Assembly: GCF_018309085.1 (NCBI RefSeq)
Contig: NZ_CP070502.1
Span: forward strand, 2,475,001-2,539,000
From: Sporosarcina sp. Marseille-Q4063
GTDB taxonomy: Bacteria; Bacillota; Bacilli; Bacillales_A; Planococcaceae
DNA length: 64,000 bases
Direction: 5' to 3'
Shown here: positions 29,620 to 37,596 of the stretch, one piece after another
How the letters are laid out: every line of letters starts with the position of its first letter
Numbering within the stretch: position 1 is the first letter of the stretch
Position numbers and translations under genes: made by a program
Notes under the pieces: model-generated
The model's input: only the letters and a program-made list of their open reading frames with translations
Database searches by the model: none
Told to the model about the DNA's origin: nothing

Positions 29620-30576
29620 ATGGGACATCATCACGACCATACACATGGCGCGAATAAGAAAGTGTTATTAATATCATTCTTTATCATTGCAACTTATATG
29701 ATTGTAGAAGTCATAGGGGGCTACTTAACAAATAGCCTTGCCCTTTTAGCAGATGCCGGTCATATGCTAAGTGATGCAATTTCGTTAGCGATTGCATTAA
29801 TTGCATTTAAGTTAGGAGAAAAGGTAGCGACTAAAAGTAAGACATTTGGCTATAAACGTTTTGAAATTTTAGCTGCCGTGTTAAATGGTGCGACGTTAAT
29901 TGTCATTGCTTTGTTTATTTTCTATGAAGCAATCAGGCGTTTTTCAAATCCGCCCGAAGTAGCAACAACAGGCATGTTGATTGTCAGTAGCATTGGCCTA
30001 GCTGTTAATATTCTAGTTGCCTGGATTATGATGCGTGGAGGGGATGTAGAAGAGAACTTGAATATGCGCGGGGCATACTTGCATGTAATAAGTGATATGC
30101 TTGGTTCTGTCGGGGCTATTGTGGCTGCACTGCTAATCATGTTTTTGGGATGGGGATGGGCAGATCCGTTAGCGAGTGTTGTCGTAGCTGCGCTGGTTTT
30201 ACGAAGTGGCTATTACGTATCGAAATCTAGCCTACATGTGCTTATGGAAGGTACACCGCAAAATGTAGATATAAACGAAGTGATTCAAACAATCGAAAAA
30301 ACAAAAGGAATTCAAAGTGTTCATGATTTACATGTTTGGTCGATTACAAGTGGCTTAAATGCACTTTCTTGCCATGCAGTTGTCGATGATAAAATGTCAA
30401 TTGCAGAAAGTGAGAAATTGCTTCATAAAATTGAACATGATCTTGAATATAAAGGTATTCAGCATGTAACAATTCAATTGGAAACGTCAGCGCATCGGCA
30501 TGACGATTCGATATTATGTGAAATGAAGGCTGAAACATCAGATCATCGCCATCATGAAATCAAAGGTGGAGGTTAA
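29620..30576 (+). CDS. czcD: Cation diffusion facilitator (zinc/cadmium/cobalt exporter)
   Basis: A 318-residue metal/proton antiporter with a His-rich N-terminus (MGHHHDHTHG), six membrane helices and a cytoplasmic C-terminal domain ending in a second His-rich tail. Metal-site motifs are LLADAGHMLSDAISL in helix two and HVISDMLGS in helix five. It matches the CzcD/ZitB group exporting Zn2+, Cd2+ or Co2+. AGAGGAGG precedes the ATG. No metal regulator gene is adjacent; a paired leader structure lies upstream. Confidence 0.92.
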   Translation: MGHHHDHTHGANKKVLLISFFIIATYMIVEVIGGYLTNSLALLADAGHMLSDAISLAIALIAFKLGEKVATKSKTFGYKRFEILAAVLNGATLIVIALFIFYEAIRRFSNPPEVATTGMLIVSSIGLAVNILVAWIMMRGGDVEENLNMRGAYLHVISDMLGSVGAIVAALLIMFLGWGWADPLASVVVAALVLRSGYYVSKSSLHVLMEGTPQNVDINEVIQTIEKTKGIQSVHDLHVWSITSGLNALSCHAVVDDKMSIAESEKLLHKIEHDLEYKGIQHVTIQLETSAHRHDDSILCEMKAETSDHRHHEIKGGG

Positions 30577-30610
30577 ATTAGAAAAGTAAATGTCTTTCCA
30601 TATAAACATG

Positions 30611-30641
30611 AGGACAACTTTTAATGGTTGTCCTGTTTTTT
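30611..30641 (+). terminator. Terminator after the CDF gene
   Basis: AGGACAAC and GTTGTCCT form a perfect 8-bp stem followed by GTTTTTT. Confidence 0.8.
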
Positions 30642-30683
30642 ACTTGGGATGATCATACGGTCAATCGGAGAAGAGGATGTAAA

Positions 30684-30932
30684 ATGAAGCATAACGTAAC
30701 GGTATATACTAATACGCAATGTCCTGTATGTCGAATGGTGAAGGACTTTCTAAATGATTTGGATATACCTTTTAATGAAATAAATGTGGATATCAATCCA
30801 ATTGCCATGATAAAACTTATTGTGAAAACAAAAAGACTTACGGTTCCACAAACAAATATAAACGGAGAATGGATTTCGGGATTTGACCCAGTGGGTATAT
30901 TGACAGCAATAAATGCTAAAAGTGAAATTTGA
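30684..30932 (+). CDS. Glutaredoxin/NrdH-like thiol-disulfide protein
   Basis: An 82-residue thioredoxin-fold protein with the redox motif CPVC at the start of helix one (TNTQCPVCRMVKDFL) and a cis-Pro region TVPQTNINGEWISGFDP. It should reduce disulfides, as NrdH redoxins do for ribonucleotide reductase. I take the ATG at 30684 with AGAGG upstream; an extended frame would run back through the preceding terminator. It stands between metal-export and carbonic anhydrase genes. Confidence 0.85.
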   Translation: MKHNVTVYTNTQCPVCRMVKDFLNDLDIPFNEINVDINPIAMIKLIVKTKRLTVPQTNINGEWISGFDPVGILTAINAKSEI

Positions 30933-31050
30933 AAAAGGATATTTGACAATTTATTTAATATAGAGTTATCCTTACTTGGAAGTTGTTGAAAAGGAATTTA
31001 AGGAAGTGGTTCGTTGAAAACAAGTACATAGAAAGTTAGGGGATTTTTAT

Positions 31051-31614
31051 ATGATGATTGATGATGTTTTAGAATACAATGAACAATTTGTTGAAGACAA
31101 AAAGTATGAGGCCTTCCGTACAACAAAATTCCCAAACAAGAAAATGGTGATTGTCACCTGTATGGATACAAGATTAGTCGAACTATTACCCCGGTCTATG
31201 AACCTTCGCAATGGGGATGTTAAACTTATCAAAAATGCCGGTGGCGTTATTTCCCACCCGTTTGGCAGTGCCATGAGGAGTATTTTAGTGGCATTATACG
31301 AACTAAAAGCAAGTGAGGTTTGTGTAATCGGGCATCATGGGTGTGGTATGGACAATATAAATTCACTTGAAACGATTAAGAAAATGCAAGAAGGCGGGAT
31401 TTCTAAACAAACTTTTGACACATTGGAGTTTGCGGGAATTAATGTCAAGGAATGGTTAGCAGGCTTTGAAAATGTAGAAGATAGCGTTCGTAATAGCGTA
31501 AGTATGATCAAGAAACATCCCCTTCTCCCAATTGGAACACCTGTCCACGGATTAGTGATTGACCCAGAAACGGGAAAGTTGGATGTGGTAGTAAAAGACG
31601 ATGTTACCGTCTAA
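31051..31614 (+). CDS. Beta-class carbonic anhydrase (YtiB-like)
   Basis: A 187-residue zinc enzyme interconverting CO2 and bicarbonate. Zinc ligands are Cys in VTCMDTRL (~34), His and Cys in IGHHGCGM (~88-93), and the Asp-Arg pair in CMDTR. Short length without an N-terminal extension and size equal to B. subtilis YtiB place it in the small (type II) beta group. AGGGGATTTTT precedes two adjacent ATG codons, either of which could be used. Confidence 0.9.
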   Translation: MMIDDVLEYNEQFVEDKKYEAFRTTKFPNKKMVIVTCMDTRLVELLPRSMNLRNGDVKLIKNAGGVISHPFGSAMRSILVALYELKASEVCVIGHHGCGMDNINSLETIKKMQEGGISKQTFDTLEFAGINVKEWLAGFENVEDSVRNSVSMIKKHPLLPIGTPVHGLVIDPETGKLDVVVKDDVTV

Positions 31615-31662
31615 ATTACGACAAGTAGGAAAACGATACGCATAATTCTTTGAGGAAAAACG

Positions 31663-31706
31663 AAAAAAAGGCATTTGGGAATAAGCGTATTCCCGAATGC
31701 CTTTTA
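31663..31706. terminator. Bidirectional terminator
   Basis: A 14-bp stem, GGCATTTGGGAATA with TATTCCCGAATGCC, is flanked by an A-run on the left and TTTT on the right. Carbonic anhydrase and isochorismatase genes converge on it. Confidence 0.88.
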
Positions 31707-31724
31707 TATTTAAGGTTAAGATTC

Positions 31725-32270
31725 TTATTTTAAGAAATTCTCAGTTGAAGTTACAGCACAATACATATCGTTAAGTGCACCGACAAACGCATTATGAACT
31801 TGTTCAGCTGGCACGTCCTTACCTTCATAAGATAAATCTCTTGTCGCACATGCGTCTTCAATAAGAGTTGTTTCAAAGCCTAGATCCACTGCCGCTCTGA
31901 CTGTTGCATCAATACACATATGCGTCATCATACCAACAATGACTACCTTGGTTACGCCATTTTCTCTTAGTTTGCTTTCCAAGTCAGTTTGTAAAAAGCT
32001 GTTCGGGAAATGTTTGATGATAAGGTTTTCGTTTTCTAAAGGTTGAACAGTTTCATGTATTTCAGCACCTTCCGTATCCGGAAGAAAGAATCCTAAAGCT
32101 GGATCAGCTGCGATATGTTGAACGTGAAAAATATTTTCATTGTTGTTCTGTCTAAACCATTCAAGAACTTTAGCTGCATTAGCAGCTGCTTTATCTGGAT
32201 TAACTAATTCCATATTTCCGTTTGGGAAATAGTCATTTTGAATATCTACAATAATTAGCGCTGTACTCAT
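31725..32270 (-). CDS. Isochorismatase-family cysteine hydrolase
   Basis: A 181-residue alpha/beta hydrolase with the expected triad: Asp in ALIIVDIQNDYF (~9), Lys in IIKHFPNSF (~84), and Cys in VGMMTHMCIDATVRAA (~118). Family members cleave amides or vinyl ethers, such as nicotinamide or isochorismate; this one cannot be assigned. It is divergent from an Lrp-type regulator 123 bases away, which may control it. AGGTGGGAAAAT precedes the ATG. Confidence 0.87.
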   Translation of the reverse strand: MSTALIIVDIQNDYFPNGNMELVNPDKAAANAAKVLEWFRQNNNENIFHVQHIAADPALGFFLPDTEGAEIHETVQPLENENLIIKHFPNSFLQTDLESKLRENGVTKVVIVGMMTHMCIDATVRAAVDLGFETTLIEDACATRDLSYEGKDVPAEQVHNAFVGALNDMYCAVTSTENFLK

Positions 32271-32393
32271 TATTTTCCCACCTCACCTGAAAGTATTTTG
32301 GTACACTATAATCATAACTCGTATATTGATTTTTAACGATAGGTTGGCGAAACACTTTCAGCTCAAAAAATTTCACGGTGAAAGGAATGTATT

Positions 32394-32837
32394 ATGGAAC
32401 TTGATAACATTGATTTTCAGATCCTTCGGTTATTATCGGAAAATTCTCGTATTCAATGGAAAGACTTAGGCGAACAAATTCATATGACGGGACAAGCGGT
32501 GGGGAATCGTATAAAAAAACTGGAAGATAGTGGCGTAATTAAAGCCTACTCGCTAATCGTTGATGAAATGAAATTGGGGCTTACTTATACAGCGTTTATC
32601 ATTATTTATATGAAAACAACAAACCATGATGCATTTATACGATTAATGAATGATTGCAAAGAGGCAGTGGAAGTTCATCGTGTGTCAGGAGAAGGCTGTT
32701 ACCATATAAAAGTCAAAGTGAACTCTCAAGAACAATTGAATCTCTTTCTTGATAAAATTCTCGAGTATGGGAATTATGCTGTACATTTATCGATAAAAGA
32801 GATTAAACAACAACATCTGTTGAATGCTACAAGATAA
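32394..32837 (+). CDS. Lrp/AsnC family transcriptional regulator
   Basis: A 147-residue regulator with N-terminal helix-turn-helix (NSRIQWKDLGEQIHMTGQAVGNRIKKLEDSGVI, ~17-49) and C-terminal RAM/AsnC ligand-binding domain (~65-140, with VHRVSGEGCYHIKVKV). Such proteins sense amino acids or related metabolites and form octamers. It faces the isochorismatase-like gene across a shared promoter region, the natural target. GTGAAAGGAATG precedes the ATG. Confidence 0.9.
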   Translation: MELDNIDFQILRLLSENSRIQWKDLGEQIHMTGQAVGNRIKKLEDSGVIKAYSLIVDEMKLGLTYTAFIIIYMKTTNHDAFIRLMNDCKEAVEVHRVSGEGCYHIKVKVNSQEQLNLFLDKILEYGNYAVHLSIKEIKQQHLLNATR

Positions 32838-32870
32838 AATGATTACGACCAGTGATTTGAATATAAAATA

Positions 32871-32903
32871 AAAATTCGTTATCTCATGAGATAGCGAATT
32901 TTT
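32871..32903. terminator. Bidirectional terminator
   Basis: AAAATTCGTTATCT pairs with AGATAGCGAATTTT around CATG, with T at the right and A at the left. The Lrp and MFS genes converge here. Confidence 0.85.
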
Positions 32904-32911
32904 AAGTAAGT

Positions 32912-34093
32912 TTAATTGAGATTGAGTTTCTTTAATTTTCTACTTGAAATAACAAACGCGATCACAAGCACAACTGCGGCAAATACATACGGCATATCGA
33001 TATTGATATCAAATAATATACCGCCAATAATCGGTCCTATTATGATACCTAAACTAGTGTAAGCAGAGTTCATGCCCGCAATATACCCTTGGTTTTCCCC
33101 AGCAATTTTTGATAAAAAGGATGTCACAGCAGGGCGTAAAATATCACCAGAGAAGAATACAATGCTCGTAATGATGATCATCATCCAGTAACCTTCTATT
33201 AAAATCGAAATAAAGATAAAAATAGCAGAGGATAACAAGGTTAAATTAATCAGCATTCGTTCCCCAATTGCATTGACCATCTTATCAAAGAATAAAATTT
33301 GAGCGACAACCCCAGCGATTGAACCGATCGTAATAATGATTGAAATATCACGGACCGTAAAGCCAAGCTTTTCATCGACGAATAAGCTAAACATCATTTC
33401 ATAAACAGCCAGTCCAAACGCCAGAACGAACACGACCAGTAGTGGTGTGAAGTACTGTGGTTGAAAAGATTTTTTAAACTCCTGAATAAACGCTGGTCGT
33501 ACAGCGGATGCACGATTTTTTTGTAGCTGCTCTTTTGAAATCGAGTCGTCCATTACAAGGAAAATAACAATGGCCATAATCGAGGATATGGCAGCAGCAA
33601 AGAAGAAAGGTGCGCGTATCCCAAACTCTGCAATAAATCCACCAATTCCTGGTCCAATTATAAATCCTAAACTAATCGCAGCCGATTGGTAACCTAACGC
33701 TTTTGCACGATTCGCTAGCGTCGTTTTATCGGCAATATAAGTAACAACAGCAGGCATAATGAAGGCGGCACCCACACCGCCAAGTAGACGACTCACAAAT
33801 AATAGCCACGTTTCATTTGAAAAACCGAACAGTGCCTCTGAAAATGAAAATAACAAAAGACCGAGGATCATCATTTTTTTACGGCCGATTGAATCGACCC
33901 ATACACCTGTAAAAGGGGAAGCAAGAAACTGCGCAAATGCCATCGCAGCAAATAAGTAACCGACAATGGCACCACTTAAACTTAGATCCTTCGCAATTGA
34001 TGGCATAACTGGTGCGGCAAGTCCTATCCCCATAAAAGCAATAAATAAACTAGATAAAGCAAGTGCAATAGACACTTTCTCTTTTTGATTCAT
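32912..34093 (-). CDS. MFS multidrug efflux transporter
   Basis: A 393-residue, 12-helix drug:proton antiporter. Motif A is in GVWVDSIGRKKMMI (~64-77) and motif C-like glycines appear in SLGFIIGPGIGGFIAEFG (~140-158), as in NorA/Bmr-type pumps. It lies 40 bases downstream of a MarR gene on the same strand and is probably repressed by that protein. The ATG follows a weak ribosome binding site (AGAGGTAATTAATT). Confidence 0.88.
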   Translation of the reverse strand: MNQKEKVSIALALSSLFIAFMGIGLAAPVMPSIAKDLSLSGAIVGYLFAAMAFAQFLASPFTGVWVDSIGRKKMMILGLLLFSFSEALFGFSNETWLLFVSRLLGGVGAAFIMPAVVTYIADKTTLANRAKALGYQSAAISLGFIIGPGIGGFIAEFGIRAPFFFAAAISSIMAIVIFLVMDDSISKEQLQKNRASAVRPAFIQEFKKSFQPQYFTPLLVVFVLAFGLAVYEMMFSLFVDEKLGFTVRDISIIITIGSIAGVVAQILFFDKMVNAIGERMLINLTLLSSAIFIFISILIEGYWMMIIITSIVFFSGDILRPAVTSFLSKIAGENQGYIAGMNSAYTSLGIIIGPIIGGILFDINIDMPYVFAAVVLVIAFVISSRKLKKLNLN

Positions 34094-34133
34094 AATTAAT
34101 TACCTCTATTTAACTGTCAAACAATTCATGGTC

Positions 34134-34586
34134 CTATTTGTCGGAGGATGAAATGGATGCATTCACTTTCTTCATTGTTTGTAATACATTTTGCAATTGT
34201 TCTAAATCGATGTCAGCGAAGTGCTTCGTCATAAATTCTTTATCTGCTTCTACGCTCAATGCCTGATAAGCGAGACCTTCTTCTGCTAATCCGATGAAAA
34301 ACTCGCGATGATTATTTGGGTTGACCTCACGTTTGATAAAATTTAGTGCTTCTAGCTTCGATATTACTTGGCTCACCGCACTTTTAGAAATTGCGAATTT
34401 CTTGGCGATTTCATTTGCTGTAATACGTGGATTGTCCTTCAAAAAAAATAAAATCGTATCTTGCTGTGCTGTTAAATTATAAGCATTGAACTTTTGTGCG
34501 TTTTTATTATATAAAATATAATTCAAGTAATATTCACTAAAAACGACAGTCAGTTCTTTAAACATTTTTTGATGATTTGAAAGCAT
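34134..34586 (-). CDS. MarR-family repressor of the MFS pump operon
   Basis: A 150-residue winged-helix regulator: NPRITANEIAKKFAISKSAVSQVISKLEALNFIKREVNPNNHREF spans recognition helix and wing (~53-97). MarR proteins release DNA upon binding phenolic or other drugs. Two overlapping perfect palindromes sit between its -10 box and ribosome binding site, so autorepression is likely, with the MFS gene co-transcribed. Start ATG with GAAGGAGGATATT. Confidence 0.9.
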   Translation of the reverse strand: MLSNHQKMFKELTVVFSEYYLNYILYNKNAQKFNAYNLTAQQDTILFFLKDNPRITANEIAKKFAISKSAVSQVISKLEALNFIKREVNPNNHREFFIGLAEEGLAYQALSVEADKEFMTKHFADIDLEQLQNVLQTMKKVNASISSSDK

Positions 34587-34601
34587 AATATCCTCCTTCT
34601 A

Positions 34602-34628
34602 GTTCAGTTAAGTAAACTGAACTTAACT
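34602..34628. promoter_or_regulatory. Overlapping MarR operator palindromes
   Basis: GTTCAGTT-aagta-AACTGAAC (34602-34622) and AGTTAAGT...ACTTAACT (34606-34628) are two perfect inverted repeats sharing bases, placed right after the transcription start of the marR gene. Confidence 0.7.
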
Positions 34629-34638
34629 AACAAAAAGT

Positions 34639-34667
34639 ATTTTATATGTTAAGGAGTTTTTTGTCAA
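34639..34667 (-). promoter_or_regulatory. Promoter of the marR-MFS operon
   Basis: On the minus strand TTGACA (34667-34662) and TAAAAT (34644-34639) are spaced by 17 bases, a near-perfect sigma-A promoter directly upstream of the operator palindromes. Confidence 0.75.
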
Positions 34668-34672
34668 CAATA

Positions 34673-34716
34673 AAAAAGGTTCCGATCACCAAATACCGAT
34701 GATTGGAACTTTTTTT
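34673..34716. terminator. Terminator-like hairpin
   Basis: AAAGGTTCCGATCA pairs with TGATTGGAACTTT and is followed by a run of T; an A-run on the left gives it bidirectional form. It ends the decayed minus-strand sequence from 34.8-35.2 kb. Confidence 0.75.
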
Positions 34717-34772
34717 ATTTGATTCTTCAGGAGCAATTCAACTATGGAATATATACCCGGAATCTCTCTCTT

Positions 34773-34893
34773 TTATGTTTCCTTATTATGATCTCCCCAT
34801 TGGCACATCGTCTGGATAATCGGCCAAAGCGTTTGCCCCTTTTCAGTCAGGCTATATTCAACCTTTGGAGGAATTTGTGGATATTCCTCACGA
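34773..34893 (-). pseudogene. HxlR-family regulator, C-terminal remnant
   Basis: The minus strand reads EEYPQIPPKVEYSLTEKGQ then TLWPIIQTMCQWGDHNKET and stop, the wing and last helix of an HxlR regulator. The rest of the gene is absent; it is joined directly to a GNAT fragment. It differs from the intact HxlR gene near 50.5 kb. Confidence 0.75.
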
Positions 34894-35160
34894 ATACAAA
34901 TTCTCTCCAACTTTCCGAGACCATCAACCCATCTTACCCGTCCAGTTCCTACTCAGTTCCTACTGGTAGTTCATTGTAATAAACTAAAATGTGTTCAGAA
35001 TGCTCATTAAGTTTGTCGAATTCATCAAACTCATCTTCCAATGGTACACCTTGTTCTTCAACGAATACTTCTTTTCTGATTTTAAATGCTAGATTTAAAT
35101 CGTTCTCTAGTGTTATTGTTTTTGAAACCAGTGTTATTCAGTCCTTTTCTAAAGTATTTA
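34894..35160 (-). pseudogene. GNAT acetyltransferase fragment, copy of the gene at 41.3 kb
   Basis: DNA from the TACAAATTCTCTCC junction up to about 35160 is a close copy of the N-terminal half of the intact acetyltransferase gene (41530-41790), with small indels that break the frame (for example near 34950). The C-terminal half is replaced by the HxlR remnant. It is a decayed duplicate. Confidence 0.85.
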
Positions 35161-35230
35161 ACTAGTCTATCGCAGTTTGATATATCATTAAGGCCTGAAT
35201 CTGATTCAATATCCAATTGGATAAGATTTA

Positions 35231-35635
35231 CTATCTCAATTCATCTGGATAGCTATCCCGGTTCATCGTATAAATAATTTCGCCAACAAAATCTTCAAAA
35301 TCGCTTGCTACATTCGTTTGTTTGGCAAGGATCGCATTCGATTCATCTTTTCTGTTTTCAAAAATAACATAATGACTTAGATTATCTATCTCAACACGAT
35401 AATAACCGACATTATTTTGGAAACCCGCGGCAGTTTGATTAAGCTCATAATTTTCTTCATTACCAGCCTCATCGGTTAGAGTCATAGTTTTTTCTTTTGA
35501 AAAGTTAATCTTTACTTTTTCGCCATCCTTTGAAACAGCATGCCAATCACCGGCATATTTATCTGATGGTTTACAACTTGCCAACAAAACGAGTGCCAAC
35601 ATAACTACTAATCCCGTACTTATTTTTTTAAGCAT
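35231..35635 (-). CDS. Small lipoprotein of unknown function
   Basis: A 134-residue secreted lipoprotein: signal peptide MLKKISTGLVVMLALVLLASC with lipobox LASC giving an N-terminal lipid-modified Cys at ~21. The mature part starts KPSDKYAGDWHAVSKDGEKVKI, a short beta-rich pattern often seen in small Bacillus lipoproteins with a GDW/W-x-x motif. No catalytic motif is visible. AGGGGGATGACAAT precedes the ATG. Transcribed alone. Confidence 0.75.
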   Translation of the reverse strand: MLKKISTGLVVMLALVLLASCKPSDKYAGDWHAVSKDGEKVKINFSKEKTMTLTDEAGNEENYELNQTAAGFQNNVGYYRVEIDNLSHYVIFENRKDESNAILAKQTNVASDFEDFVGEIIYTMNRDSYPDELR

Positions 35636-35821
35636 ATTGTCATCCCCCTAAAAAAACCACTGCTGATTTTTTCTCCCCTCAATATTACCATAAAGTGGTT
35701 GTACAGAAAGCCTTTTTGTTTGAATTAACACCGTATGATGTAATGATGAGGAAAAGTGTACATTAGTTTGTCGTTAAATATGATGATACGCGAATTATTG
35801 AAAGGGGCATTTTAAAGTAAT

Positions 35822-36772
35822 ATGAAAAAGTTTGAAAAACATAGAGGCTATTCAAGAACTTATGAGGAAAATAAACTTACTCTCGGCTTATTTTTTCCGC
35901 TGGAATCTTATAGCGGGAGTATTCCGGAGATGAACTTAGAACAACAAATAGCACTCGCGAAACAGGCAGAAGAAGCTAATTTTGCATCCCTTTTTGTCAG
36001 GGATGTTCCATTAAACGATCCTTCCTTTGGTGATGCCGGTCAAATCTACGATCCATGGGTATTTCTTGGCTATGTAGCCGCACATACTCAAAAAATTGCG
36101 TTAGGTACAGGAAGTGTTATCACATCATTACGCCACCCACTAGACCTTGCAAAATCTGCAGCTTCAGTTGATCAGATTTCGGAACAAAGGCTCTTACTTG
36201 GCGTTGCAACTGGGGATCGTCCTATAGAATTTACTGCCTATGATGTTGAAAGGGAAGATAGAGCACAATTATTCCAAGAGTCTTTTCATGTGATGAAAGA
36301 AGTTTGGGCAAACTCATTTCCCGGAATCAATACCAATAGAGTCCAGTTAACTGGCGCAGATCTTCTACCAAAACCAGCCTTATCAGATATACCTGTTTTT
36401 GTAACGGGTCATTCGGGTCAATCATTGGAATGGATTGCAAAAAATAGCGACGGCTGGATTAGTTACCCGCGTAATCCAAATGATCAGGGGCGAGTCATCA
36501 CTAATTGGAGGTCTCTAACAGACGAGTTCAATCCTTTCACTCAATCTCTTTATATAGATTTATTGGAAGACCCGAATGCTGGCCCTAGTCCAATACATTT
36601 AGGATTCCGAAGTGGCTATAAGTTTTTAATTGAATTTTTGAGGGCGCTGGAATCTGTCGGGGTCAATCATGTTGTTTTGAATTTCAAGTTTGCAGAACGA
36701 CCAATAGAATCCATCATTCATGAATTGGGAGAGAAAGTTGTGCCTCATTTTCCTGCCCTAACAAACTCATGA
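35822..36772 (+). CDS. Luciferase-like (LLM class) flavin oxidoreductase
   Basis: A 316-residue TIM-barrel enzyme of the bacterial luciferase-like superfamily, which uses FMNH2 or F420-type flavin. Recognisable parts: LTLGLFFPLESYSGSIP, QKIALGTGSVITSLRHPLDLAKSAASVDQIS (~95-125) and VFVTGHSGQSLEWIAKNSDGWI (~195-217). It matches the group of family members with two linked activities unknown. The ATG follows AAAGGGGCATTTTAAAGTAAT. No partner flavin reductase is adjacent. Confidence 0.83.
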   Translation: MKKFEKHRGYSRTYEENKLTLGLFFPLESYSGSIPEMNLEQQIALAKQAEEANFASLFVRDVPLNDPSFGDAGQIYDPWVFLGYVAAHTQKIALGTGSVITSLRHPLDLAKSAASVDQISEQRLLLGVATGDRPIEFTAYDVEREDRAQLFQESFHVMKEVWANSFPGINTNRVQLTGADLLPKPALSDIPVFVTGHSGQSLEWIAKNSDGWISYPRNPNDQGRVITNWRSLTDEFNPFTQSLYIDLLEDPNAGPSPIHLGFRSGYKFLIEFLRALESVGVNHVVLNFKFAERPIESIIHELGEKVVPHFPALTNS

Positions 36773-36788
36773 ATTATATAAGTATAAA

Positions 36789-36818
36789 AAAGACTGAGTG
36801 CGTCAACGCTCAGTCTTT
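36789..36818. terminator. Bidirectional terminator
   Basis: AAAGACTGAG pairs with CTCAGTCTTT plus two inner pairs. It separates the convergent LLM and DsbA genes. Confidence 0.75.
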
Positions 36819-36822
36819 GCAT

Positions 36823-37467
36823 TTAACATCCTTCACTATCGCACACTATTCCCTCAGGGAAATCCGGTTTTTGTCTATTGATTTCATCGTCAATAATTTG
36901 TTCGAGCGTTTCTTTGGAACGAATTCCGGCAACTTTCGTGTCACCGATTACAAAGGTAGGAACCGCTGTAATGCCCGCTGCTTTATAAGCGTGCTGCAAT
37001 GTTTTTTGATGGGCTTCTTTGTATTTCCTCGTTTCCAATGCTTCTCGATATTCTCTTTCGTCCAAACCAATCTCGCCGGCTAATCGAGTTAATATCTCAC
37101 GATCGCCAATGTCTTGATCTTCTTGGAAAAAAGCACGCAACATCCGGTCGTTGTATTCATTTCCTTTGCCTTGTTCTTTGGCATATTGATAACCTTCGAA
37201 AGCTAAATGGGTGTGTGGCTGTGGAGATACACTTGGTAGAATAATGTCGATTCCCATCTGTTCTGCGATCGGAAATACGGATTGTTTCCATGTGCTTTGT
37301 AAATAATGTTCTTCAGGTTTTAATGTTTCATTCGGATAGGGGCGCAGCTCATACGGCATCCATTCAACTTCCACGTCTTTTCCTTCTATTGCTTCATCCA
37401 TTGGTTTTTTCGCTAATAAACAAAAAGGACAGACATAGTCCGAGTATATTTTAATCTTAACTGTCAT
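36823..37467 (-). CDS. DsbA-family (FrnE-like) thiol oxidoreductase
   Basis: A 214-residue thioredoxin-fold protein with active site CPFC in YSDYVCPFCLLAKKP (~13-16) and cis-Pro in ITAVPTFVIGDTKVAGI (~170-186). No signal peptide, so it acts in the cytoplasm, as FrnE proteins do. The tail CDSEGC carries an extra Cys pair that FrnE members use in redox control. It is convergent with the LLM gene upstream. AGGAGGTAATCAC precedes the ATG. Confidence 0.87.
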   Translation of the reverse strand: MTVKIKIYSDYVCPFCLLAKKPMDEAIEGKDVEVEWMPYELRPYPNETLKPEEHYLQSTWKQSVFPIAEQMGIDIILPSVSPQPHTHLAFEGYQYAKEQGKGNEYNDRMLRAFFQEDQDIGDREILTRLAGEIGLDEREYREALETRKYKEAHQKTLQHAYKAAGITAVPTFVIGDTKVAGIRSKETLEQIIDDEINRQKPDFPEGIVCDSEGC

Positions 37468-37596
37468 GTGATTACCTCCTGTTTATTGTCTACCTGTGTT
37501 GCCTGTAGGATTGACCAATCCGTTCCATTGTAATTCATCATCTGGGTTCGTAAAATAGATGCAATCGAACTATTGTTTCTATAAGGAGATATAATA

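Noticed and set aside
34719..34979. Plus-strand open frame of 86 codons
   Set aside because: It is the reverse strand of the HxlR and GNAT remnants and has no ribosome binding site.
36769..37083. Plus-strand open frame of 104 codons
   Set aside because: Antisense to the DsbA/FrnE gene, with no family resemblance.
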